A stretch of DNA of 64,000 nucleotides from CALMEC01 sp964628685 (GTDB lineage Bacteria; Actinomycetota; Thermoleophilia; Miltoncostaeales; Miltoncostaeaceae), in NCBI GenBank assembly GCA_964628685.1, contig CAZVNM010000002.1, positions 1 to 64,000 on the forward strand, given 5' to 3'. Shown here piece after piece: positions 31,482 to 46,264 of this stretch (position 1 is its first letter; each line of letters starts with the position of its first letter). Below the pieces are notes generated by a model, which was not told the origin of the DNA, did not search any database, and saw only the letters and a list, made by a program, of their open reading frames with translations. The position numbers were made by a program, and so were the translations under genes.

Positions 31482-32426
31482 TCAGACCGGCGCGCCGGCA
31501 CCCGCGCGGTACCCCGACGGCGAGAGGCCACGAACGCGCGTGAAGGCGACGCTGAACGCGAACGCGTTGGCGTACCCCACCCGGTGGGCGATCGCCTCGA
31601 GCGTCAGGTCGGAGGTCCGAAGCAGATCGGCGGCCAGCGCCATGCGCCAACCGGTGAGGTATGTCAACGGCGGCTCGCCGACCAGGGCCGTGAAGCGGCG
31701 CGCGAGGGCCGATCGCGATGCCCCGACCCGCTGGGCGAGCCCGGCGACGGTCCACGGCCGGGCCGGATCCTCGTGGATCGCACTCAGCGCAGGGCCGACC
31801 ACCTCGTCAGCCTGCGCGCGGTACCAGCCCGGAGTCTCCGTGTCGGATCGCGCGAACCAGGCGCGCAGGGTCGCGACGAGCGCGATGTCCAGGAGTCGGT
31901 CGAGCACGACCTGCTGGCCCGGGCCGGCGGTGCCGACCTCCTCGGCGAGAAGCCCCATGACCTCGTGCTGCACGTCCTCGCCGGGCACCACGACGACATC
32001 GGGCAGCGCCTTGAGCAGCCTGCCGGTGACGTCGCTTTCGACCTGATAGGTGCCGCTTGCGACGATGGTCGACCCGTCGAGTGAGTTCCCGGTGGTGCGG
32101 GGACCGAGGCTGAAGGCGTCGGTGATGTCGGCGCCGGTCGCATCGGTGAGGCGGTTGCCGGGCCGGACGATGATCTCGGGGACCGTGCCCGGATCGTCGC
32201 CGATCGTGTACAGGCGGGGGCCCTTGGCGATCGCGACATCACCGACGCGGATCAACACCGGGTCGGCCTCATCGGGAGCGATCCACACGTGGCCGCGCAG
32301 CGCGGTGACGAGCGCAAGGGCCGCGCCATCGGCGATGCGCAATGCCCACGGCGGGTCCCAGATCGTCCGGCAGAACGCGGCAGTGCGCGCGCGGACGCCC
32401 TGGAGGAGGTCGGAGAGGGGGTCCAT
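31482..32426 (-). CDS. AraC-family transcriptional regulator
   Basis: 314 residues. A cupin-like N-terminal domain (about 1-190: LRIADGAALALVTALRGHVW, IRVGDVAIAKGPR) is followed by the two helix-turn-helix units of AraC proteins at about 225-310 (WTVAGLAQRVGASRSALARR and LEAIAHRVGYANAFAFSVAF, ending PSGYRAG). It belongs to the group with an AraC_binding_2/cupin_6 sensor. It is divergent from an NmrA-type gene 114 bp away, a common regulator-target arrangement. Confidence 0.9.
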   Translation of the reverse strand: MDPLSDLLQGVRARTAAFCRTIWDPPWALRIADGAALALVTALRGHVWIAPDEADPVLIRVGDVAIAKGPRLYTIGDDPGTVPEIIVRPGNRLTDATGADITDAFSLGPRTTGNSLDGSTIVASGTYQVESDVTGRLLKALPDVVVVPGEDVQHEVMGLLAEEVGTAGPGQQVVLDRLLDIALVATLRAWFARSDTETPGWYRAQADEVVGPALSAIHEDPARPWTVAGLAQRVGASRSALARRFTALVGEPPLTYLTGWRMALAADLLRTSDLTLEAIAHRVGYANAFAFSVAFTRVRGLSPSGYRAGAGAPV

Positions 32427-32493
32427 ACCGTCAGTGTAGACGCACAGACATGAAATTGGGCCGCTCAGACATGGATTCGTCCCGATCGTCGCT

Positions 32494-32507
32494 GTTCAAT
32501 CGGACAT
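32494..32507. promoter_or_regulatory. GTTCAATC motif in the AraC/NmrA divergent promoter
   Basis: GTTCAATCGGACAT is a variant of the palindromic motif repeated at 11663-12018. It lies 47 nt before the NmrA-type start and 68 nt from the AraC start, in the only regulatory gap the two genes share, so it could be an operator. Confidence 0.4.
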
Positions 32508-32540
32508 GGCACCACGTCAACGATTCGAGGGAGACATGCC

Positions 32541-33440
32541 ATGTACACGATCACCGGAGTGACCGGACACGTCGGAGCAGTCGTCGCCGAGGAACTGCTG
32601 GACCGCGGCGAGCCCGTTCGGGCAGTGCTGCGCGACCCCGCAAAGCGCGCACGCTGGGACGGGCGGGGAGCGCAGAGCGTGCTCGCGGACCTCACCGACA
32701 CCCGCGGCCTCGCCGACGCGCTGCGCGACAGCGAGGGTGTCTTCGCGATGCTGCCGGTCCTCCCGTCGCTGGACGAGGCGGGGCATCGCCGCCTGGCCGA
32801 TTCGATCGCCGACGCGATCGAGGCCGCCGGCGTCGATCGGGTCGTCCTCCTGTCATCCATCGGCGCCGACCTGCCCGCCGGGACCGGCCCGATCCGCTGG
32901 CTGCACGACCTGGAGCGACGACTGGCCGACACGGGAGCCGTGGTGACCGCGATCCGACCGTGCCACTTCCAGGAGAAGGTGGAGGTGGTGCTCGACGCGG
33001 TACTGCAGGACGGTGTGTACCCGGTCTTCGCAAGCTCCGCCGACGTGCCGGAGCCCATGATCGCGACCCGCGACGTCGGGAAGGCCGCCGCGGAGGCGCT
33101 CCTGTCACGCCCGTCGGAGTCGGCGTCGATCGACCTCATCGGGCCCGCCCACACCGAACGTGACGTGGCGGGCCGCCTCGCGGCGATCCTCCAGAAGCCC
33201 ATCGAGGTGGTCACGATTCCGCGAGACGGATGGGTCGATGCGATGGTCGAGGCCGACGTGCCCGCACCCTTCGCCAGGGAGTTGGCCGAGCTCTACGCGG
33301 CGGGGGAGGACGGCCTGCTCCAGCCCCGTGGCGATCGACGACAGACCCACGGCACGCCGATCGAGGAGACCCTGGGTCGGGTCGTCGGGGCGAGAATCGG
33401 TGTGCACCCGGCCGCGAAGCCGCCGGCGAACGCGGCGTGA
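32541..33440 (+). CDS. NmrA-family NAD(P)-binding protein
   Basis: 299 residues with a Rossmann start YTITGVTGHVGAVVAEELL (TGxTGxxG, residues 5-12), VRAVLRDPAKRARW as the cofactor-phosphate loop, VVLLSSIGADLPAGTGP, and RPCHFQEKVEVVLDAV. It is an atypical short-chain reductase without a clear Tyr-x3-Lys pair. Relatives are quinone reductases or redox sensors. AGGGAGACATGCC gives a good ribosome-binding site. Confidence 0.88.
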   Translation: MYTITGVTGHVGAVVAEELLDRGEPVRAVLRDPAKRARWDGRGAQSVLADLTDTRGLADALRDSEGVFAMLPVLPSLDEAGHRRLADSIADAIEAAGVDRVVLLSSIGADLPAGTGPIRWLHDLERRLADTGAVVTAIRPCHFQEKVEVVLDAVLQDGVYPVFASSADVPEPMIATRDVGKAAAEALLSRPSESASIDLIGPAHTERDVAGRLAAILQKPIEVVTIPRDGWVDAMVEADVPAPFARELAELYAAGEDGLLQPRGDRRQTHGTPIEETLGRVVGARIGVHPAAKPPANAA

Positions 33441-33549
33441 GCACGGGCGGGGTTGGCCGCCGGCGGTCCGGTCGGGCCCCGCCGGTGATCCCGGACGTCG
33501 TGAAGGTGGTGCTGCTCGGAGGGACGCGAGCTGCGTGCGCTCGTCCCGC

Positions 33550-33580
33550 GGCGGCCGGCGCTTCCCCCTCGCCGGCCGCC
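33550..33580. terminator. Strong hairpin in the gap 33441-33757
   Basis: GGCGGCCGGCG (33550-33560) pairs perfectly with CGCCGGCCGCC (33570-33580) over 11 bp around the loop CTTCCCCCT. It lies 110 nt after the NmrA gene. No T run follows in either direction. The rest of this 317-bp gap holds one palindrome (33618) and no gene that I can see. Confidence 0.45.
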
Positions 33581-33617
33581 GACGCGTCCCGAGGTTCGAC
33601 CGGTTCGGGGCGTGCGC

Positions 33618-33633
33618 CTTGTCATGTGACAAG
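33618..33633. promoter_or_regulatory. FNR/CRP-like palindrome CTTGTCATGTGACAAG
   Basis: Two 7-bp arms, CTTGTCA and TGACAAG, are separated by TG. In the 5-4-5 layout this is TTGTC-N4-GACAA, the arrangement of Fnr/Crp-family boxes. It is downstream of the Crp/Fnr gene and not at a promoter that I can define. Confidence 0.45.
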
Positions 33634-33757
33634 TACGTTCTCGTCGCGCTGACGACAGTATCCGCCTGGCGAGACCCGCGCACCCGCTTCACGTCCCCAC
33701 GGTCGCTCCGGCCGCCCGCGGTCACGCAGCGCGCGTCCGCCGGCACCGACACCCGCC

Positions 33758-34468
33758 TCAGTCCGTCGGGCCGTCCGCTCGCGCCACCAGCGCGTCCACG
33801 TCCCTGATCGTCACCGTCCTGCCCGCGGCGCTGATCACGCCGCGGTCGGACAGGTCCCGCAGCCGGCGGCTGAGCGTCTCCGGTGTCGTCCCGAGGTAGG
33901 AGGCGATGTCCTTGCGGGCCATTGGCAGCTCCACCTCGATGCTCCCGTCGGTGCCACGCTGCGCCGGCAGGTCCAGCAGGTAGGCGGACACGCGGGCCCC
34001 CACGTCCGACCCCGTCAGGGCCATCAGCATCCGCTCCGCCGCCGCGAGCCGCTCCGACTGCACCTGCAACATGCGCACCGCGATCTCGGGGAAGCTCGCC
34101 ACCAGGCGTGCCAGGTCGGCGTGATCGAACGTGCAGAGCTCGGTGTCCGTCTCGGCGTAGGCGAAGTGGTCGGCCCGGCGCCCCAGCACGAACGACGCCT
34201 CGCCCATCACATCGCCCGGGCCCAGCACCCGCACCACACGCTCCTGCCCGCTCTCCAGGAAGTGGACCACCCGAACCCGCCCCCGGTGCACCACCATGAG
34301 GCGTCCGGGATCGATGCCCGCCGTCATGACCCGATCCCCGGCCTCCGCGTGCACCGGTCGCGCGAAGCGGGCGACCTCCATCAGCTGGACCTCGTCGAGG
34401 CCGCGGAAGATGGGGACGCGCGCGACGCACATGTCGTGCGTGGCCGTATGGGGGTGCTCGTGATCCAT
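33758..34468 (-). CDS. Crp/Fnr-family regulator with His/Cys-rich N-terminus
   Basis: 236 residues from ATG 34468. The N-terminus MDHEHPHTATHDMCVARVPI holds four His and one Cys and may bind a metal or sense redox state. The cyclic-nucleotide-binding-type beta roll follows (AGDRVMTAGIDPGRLMVVHR, VLGPGDVMGEASFVLG), then the dimer helix (ERLAAAERMLMALTG) and a winged HTH with recognition helix in SYLGTTPETLSRRLRDL, the TxETxSR pattern of Fnr-like activators. The cAMP-binding RTAxV motif is absent. It is divergent from the HMA protein and P-type ATPase genes, and an Fnr-like box lies between them. Confidence 0.88.
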   Translation of the reverse strand: MDHEHPHTATHDMCVARVPIFRGLDEVQLMEVARFARPVHAEAGDRVMTAGIDPGRLMVVHRGRVRVVHFLESGQERVVRVLGPGDVMGEASFVLGRRADHFAYAETDTELCTFDHADLARLVASFPEIAVRMLQVQSERLAAAERMLMALTGSDVGARVSAYLLDLPAQRGTDGSIEVELPMARKDIASYLGTTPETLSRRLRDLSDRGVISAAGRTVTIRDVDALVARADGPTD

Positions 34469-34513
34469 GCCCGTCTCGACCCCAAGCCTGCCACGAACCC
34501 GTCGACCCGCGGA

Positions 34514-34529
34514 CTTGATCCGGGTCAAG
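34514..34529. promoter_or_regulatory. FNR-type operator in the crp/hma divergent promoter
   Basis: CTTGATCCGGGTCAAG contains TTGAT-N4-GTCAA, one base from the E. coli FNR consensus TTGAT-N4-ATCAA. A -10-like TACGGT follows at 34551-34556, which would place transcription start near 34563. The box centre (34521.5) is then at about -41.5, the position of class II Crp/Fnr activation. It is 45 nt upstream of the regulator start on the other strand, so autoregulation is also possible. Confidence 0.65.
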
Positions 34530-34604
34530 ACGACACCCACCGGATGGACGTACGGTCAGTCCATGGCCGGGATCGAACCCGGAACGACCCGACAGGGAGG
34601 AACC

Positions 34605-34838
34605 ATGACCGAGACCACCGCCACACGCACCATCCTTCGCGCCGACGGCTTCAGCTGCCCGTCGTGCGTCGCCAAGATCGAGAAGGCCCTGAAGGCCACC
34701 GACGGCGTGAGCGACGCCACCGTGCACTTCGCGTCGTCGCGCATCGAGGTCGACCACGACCCCGCGAAGGTCGGCGTCGACGACCTCGTGGCCTCCGTGG
34801 CCGCGGTCGGGTACACGGTACGGCCCTCGGCCTTCTGA
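34605..34838 (+). CDS. HMA-domain metal-binding protein (CopZ-like)
   Basis: 77 residues: a single heavy-metal-associated domain with the CxxC metal site in GFSCPSCVAKIEKALKATDG at about 16-35, then VHFASSRIEVDHDP and VAAVGYTV, the usual ferredoxin-like strands. It would carry a soft metal ion such as Cu(I) or Zn(II) to the ATPase encoded 30 nt downstream, which itself lacks such a domain. GGGAGG lies 5 nt before ATG 34605. Confidence 0.88.
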   Translation: MTETTATRTILRADGFSCPSCVAKIEKALKATDGVSDATVHFASSRIEVDHDPAKVGVDDLVASVAAVGYTVRPSAF

Positions 34839-34868
34839 CGGAAAGAACGGACGGAGAGGAGCACACAC

Positions 34869-36773
34869 GTGAACGCCCGAATCAGGAGATGGTCGATCCC
34901 GATCGTCGCGGGACTGCTGATCCTGGCGTCCTGGATCGTCGGGACCGGCTCGAGCGCCGTCGGTGACGGCCTCATGCTGGCGGCGGCGGTCGTCGCCGGC
35001 GCCCCGGTGGTGCGAAACGCATACCGGGCACTGCGCGTGCGGGTCATCGGGATCGATCTGCTGGTCTCGGTGGCCGCCATCGGCGCGGTCGCCATCCGCA
35101 ACTACTGGGAGGCGGCGGCCGTCACCTTCCTGTTCGCAGTCGGTCACGCGCTCGAGAACGCGACCCTCGCCAAGACGCGGTCGGCGCTCTCTGAACTTGT
35201 GGCCCTGGCCCCCGTCACCGCCACGGTGGTGCGTGACGGACAGCAGGTCGAGGTGCCCGCGGGCTCGGTGGCCGTGGGGGAGACCGTCATCGTGAAAAAC
35301 GGCGGTCGCGTCCCCGTGGACGCCGTGGTGACCGGCGGCCAGGCGGCCGTCGACGAGGCCGCGATCACCGGTGAGTCCATCCCCGTCGACAAGGGGCCCG
35401 ACGCGCAGGTGTTCGCCGGCACGATCGTCGCCGACGGATTCCTCACCCTCTCCGCCACCGGTGTCGGCGCCGACACGACGCTCGCACGCATCGTCCACCG
35501 CGTCGAGGAGGCCCAGGACGCCAAGGCACGCACGCAACAGTTCATGGAGCGCTTCTCGCGCTGGTACACGCCGGCCATCATCGCGCTCGCCGTCGGGGTG
35601 GGGCTGATCACCACCAATTTGGAGCTCGCGCTCACGCTCCTGGTGATCGGGTGCCCCGGTGCGCTCGTCATCTCGGTGCCGGTGGCGCTGGTCGCCGGCA
35701 TCGGGCGGGCCGCCCGCGACGGCATCCTCATCAAGGGCGGCGAGTTCCTCGAGACCGCGGCGCGGATCGACGTCGTCGCGCTCGACAAGACCGGCACCGT
35801 GACCGCCGGCGAGCCGCGGCTCACCGACATCGTCGTGCGCGACGGCTGGAGCGACACGGACGTGCTGGAGTGGGCCGCACGGGCGGAGGCGGGTTCGGAA
35901 CACCCGCTCGCCATCCCGGTCCTCGCGGCCGCGGCCGACCGTGGCATCGTCGTTCCGGCGGTTCCGGACGACGTGCGGTCGGTCCCGGGGCACGGTGTCG
36001 TGGCCGGGGTCGCGGGACGTCAGGTGGCCGTGGGCAACGCCGCGCTCCTCACCGAGCACGCCGACGACGGGCTCGATTGGGCCCGACGCGCGGCGGACGA
36101 TCTGGCGGACGCCGGCCGCACGCCGCTCCTTGTGGCGGTGGACGGCGAGGCCATCGGCGCCCTGGGCGTGGCCGACACGGTCCGTCCCGAGGCCGACAGG
36201 CTGGTGGACGGGTTGCACCGGTCCGGGGTGAAGCGGGTGCTGATGCTGACCGGCGACACCGAGCGGGTGGCCACGTCGATCGCGGCGCAGGTGGGCATCG
36301 ACAGCGTGCACGCGGGGCTCTTGCCCGAGGACAAGTTGAACGTGGTCCGGGACCTTCAGGTCGAGGGGCACACCGTGGCGATGGTGGGCGACGGTGTCAA
36401 CGACGCACCGGCGCTCGCACTGGCCAACGTGGGGATCGCCATGGGTGCGGCCGGATCGCCGGTGGCGGTCGAGACCGCCGACATCGCGCTCATGACGAGC
36501 CGCCTGGACCGGATCCCGCAGGCGATCGGACTCGCCCGGCGCACCGCCCGCGTGATGCGGCAGAACATCGCGGTGGCGCTCATCACGGTGGGCGCCCTGT
36601 TGGCGGGCGTGCTCTTCGGCGGCGTCACGATGTCGTTGGGGATGCTGGTGCACGAGGCGTCGGTCCTCGTGGTGATCGTCAACGGCATGCGGCTGCTGCG
36701 GGCTCCGCGCGGGGACCGCACGTGGCGGCGCGGCGAGCGCCGGCCACTCCGCCCGGCACTGCCGGCGGCGTGA
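34869..36773 (+). CDS. P1B-type metal-transporting ATPase with a CPG motif
   Basis: 634 residues from GTG 34869. ATPase landmarks: TGES (167-170), DKTGT (306-310) with the phosphorylated Asp, SEHP (343-346), and GDGVND (507-512). In the sixth membrane helix the metal motif reads GCPGAL (C262-P-G264), where most P1B pumps have CPC, SPC or CPH. The last helix pair contains MLVHEASVLVVIVNG (HEAS 595-598), which recalls the HEGS motif of P1B-4 pumps. The N-terminus has few helices and no HMA domain; the separate 77-residue gene upstream supplies one. The metal is therefore not assignable by the usual rules (Co, Fe, Zn and Cu are all open). Confidence 0.87.
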   Translation: MNARIRRWSIPIVAGLLILASWIVGTGSSAVGDGLMLAAAVVAGAPVVRNAYRALRVRVIGIDLLVSVAAIGAVAIRNYWEAAAVTFLFAVGHALENATLAKTRSALSELVALAPVTATVVRDGQQVEVPAGSVAVGETVIVKNGGRVPVDAVVTGGQAAVDEAAITGESIPVDKGPDAQVFAGTIVADGFLTLSATGVGADTTLARIVHRVEEAQDAKARTQQFMERFSRWYTPAIIALAVGVGLITTNLELALTLLVIGCPGALVISVPVALVAGIGRAARDGILIKGGEFLETAARIDVVALDKTGTVTAGEPRLTDIVVRDGWSDTDVLEWAARAEAGSEHPLAIPVLAAAADRGIVVPAVPDDVRSVPGHGVVAGVAGRQVAVGNAALLTEHADDGLDWARRAADDLADAGRTPLLVAVDGEAIGALGVADTVRPEADRLVDGLHRSGVKRVLMLTGDTERVATSIAAQVGIDSVHAGLLPEDKLNVVRDLQVEGHTVAMVGDGVNDAPALALANVGIAMGAAGSPVAVETADIALMTSRLDRIPQAIGLARRTARVMRQNIAVALITVGALLAGVLFGGVTMSLGMLVHEASVLVVIVNGMRLLRAPRGDRTWRRGERRPLRPALPAA

Positions 36774-36784
36774 GGCGGGCGGAC

Positions 36785-36821
36785 GTGCGTGGGGCGGCGG
36801 TCGACCCGCGGCCCCACGCAC
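36785..36821 (+). terminator. Terminator hairpin after the metal ATPase gene
   Basis: GTGCGTGGGGC (36785-36795) pairs perfectly with GCCCCACGCAC (36811-36821); the 15-nt loop can form a small inner helix. It is 12 nt past the stop. A weak ATGGGAG follows with no T run. Confidence 0.65.
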
Positions 36822-36853
36822 GCATGGGAGTCGGCCTCCCCGCCGGCCGATGA

Positions 36854-36877
36854 GCGACTTGTCATGGTGCAAGTCGC
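36854..36877. promoter_or_regulatory. Inverted repeat similar to the 33618 palindrome
   Basis: GCGACTTG (36854-36861) and CAAGTCGC (36870-36877) form perfect 8-bp arms. The inner CTTGTCATGGTGCAAG is close to CTTGTCATGTGACAAG at 33618. The two sites flank the Crp/Fnr-HMA-ATPase module at both ends. The role could be regulator binding or terminator. Confidence 0.4.
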
Positions 36878-36885
36878 GTGACGCG

Positions 36886-37165
36886 ACTCGCAGAGCGCCG
36901 CCTGTCGTCGCGTGTGACCCGGCGAAGAGGCGTGGTCGGCGGTGGACGATGCCCGTGAGTCCGGGTTGTGTCCGCGGCGACCGAACGACCTCGAGCGGCG
37001 CCGTCAGGCGACGGGGGTGGCCCGGCGAAGAGGCGTCGGGTCGGCGGTGACGATGGCCCGTGAGTCCGAGTCATGTCTGCGGCGACAGCCGCAGCCGCCG
37101 AACGACCTCGAGCGGCGCCGCCAGGCGACGCGAGTAGCCCGGCTGAGAGGCGTGAGTGAGGCGGC
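36886..37165. repeat. Imperfect 103-117 bp tandem repeat
   Basis: CCCGGCGAAGAGGCGT occurs at 36918 and 37021, with a variant at 37138. GAACGACCTCGAGCGGCGCC occurs at 36983 and 37100, with a partial match near 36886. The units are interrupted by an insertion of about 14 bp in the second copy. The array lies in the 400-bp gap between the metal ATPase and the unknown gene at 37175 and contains no plausible gene. Confidence 0.75.
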
Positions 37166-37174
37166 GTATCCGGG

Positions 37175-37690
37175 TCACCGCCGGCGCGTCGGCGGCCGCC
37201 CCCAGGCGGTGCCGAGCATGCGCTGCAGGCGGCGGGTCTCGGCGATGGCGTTGACCGGACGCCGGTCGTGCGAGACCGACTTGGTGCGGCGCAGACGGCT
37301 GGCGCGCCCCTCGCGCACCTCCACCCAGCGCTCGTAGTCGTTGATGAGCGACACCAGGAGGTCGGCGGCCTGCAGGGCCTTGCGGCTGTCATCGAACGGC
37401 TCGCCGTTGTAGAGCAGCGCGTCGTCGGCTCCCCGGTAGACGAGCTCCCCGAGTTCGGCGCTCGTCGCCCGGATGCGGTTGGGCCCCACGCGCACGGTCA
37501 TGCCGTGCCAGTCGCGCTTGAGCACCGTCTCCTTCGTCGCCGACGGCCGGAAGCCGTACGCACGCATGCGTCGCCGCTCACCCGGCTGCAGCCAGACGTC
37601 GTGGGCCACCCGAGCGATGGCCACGATCTGTTCGGTCCAGGACGATGAACCGCCGGGATCGTCCGTCGGGGTGGGGAGATGCTCGGCCAT
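37175..37690 (-). CDS. Unknown soluble protein divergent from rpoB
   Basis: 171 residues. A helical N-terminal half includes SSWTEQIVAIARVAHDVWLQ and RMRAYGFRPSATKETVLKRD, then strand-like WHGMTVRVGPNRIRATSAEL, and a helix (SRKALQAADLLVSLINDYER). The C-terminus is very basic (RLRRTKSVSHDRR, RPPTRRR). No family is recognised. It shares the short upstream region 37691-37823 with rpoB in the opposite direction. Confidence 0.7.
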   Translation of the reverse strand: MAEHLPTPTDDPGGSSSWTEQIVAIARVAHDVWLQPGERRRMRAYGFRPSATKETVLKRDWHGMTVRVGPNRIRATSAELGELVYRGADDALLYNGEPFDDSRKALQAADLLVSLINDYERWVEVREGRASRLRRTKSVSHDRRPVNAIAETRRLQRMLGTAWGRPPTRRR

Positions 37691-37823
37691 CCCGTTGATT
37701 ATGCACGGTGACGCGCGGAAAGCGCGACATTGACGGCGCGTGTGCTAGCCTCTCCTGTTGCGCTTTGTGCCGCCGCCCTTCTTCGCCCGTTCCCTTTGAT
37801 AGCTCAGTCAGGAGGTTGAGGAC

Positions 37824-41588
<3,765 letters not shown>

Positions 41589-41673
41589 CGGCTGAGCCCC
41601 GGGACCGTCCACGGCCCCGGGAGTTCCCGACAGCAGTCCGCATCCGGAGTTTCAGACGAAAGGCGAGATCCGC

Positions 41674-46209
<4,536 letters not shown>

Positions 46210-46236
46210 TCCGCGTCGCATGGGTGTGCGGTTTCG

Positions 46237-46264
46237 CGTGGGGCCCGGGTGACCGGGCCCCACG
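46237..46264. terminator. Terminator between rpoC and the convergent beta-propeller gene
   Basis: CGTGGGGCCCGG (46237-46248) pairs with CCGGGCCCCACG (46253-46264), 12 bp without mismatch around a GTGA tetraloop, followed on the plus strand by TCATTTC. It ends exactly at the last codon of the convergent gene and can serve both strands. Confidence 0.85.

Noticed and set aside
33105..36872. Minus-strand frame of 1255 codons antisense to the metal pump operon
   Set aside because: It is a shadow of the plus-strand ATPase, HMA and NmrA genes, with a His/Arg/Gly-rich product and no known domain.
37730..37751. rpoB promoter formed by TTGACG and TAGCCT
   Set aside because: The two hexamers are only 10 bp apart, too close for one sigma factor to use both.
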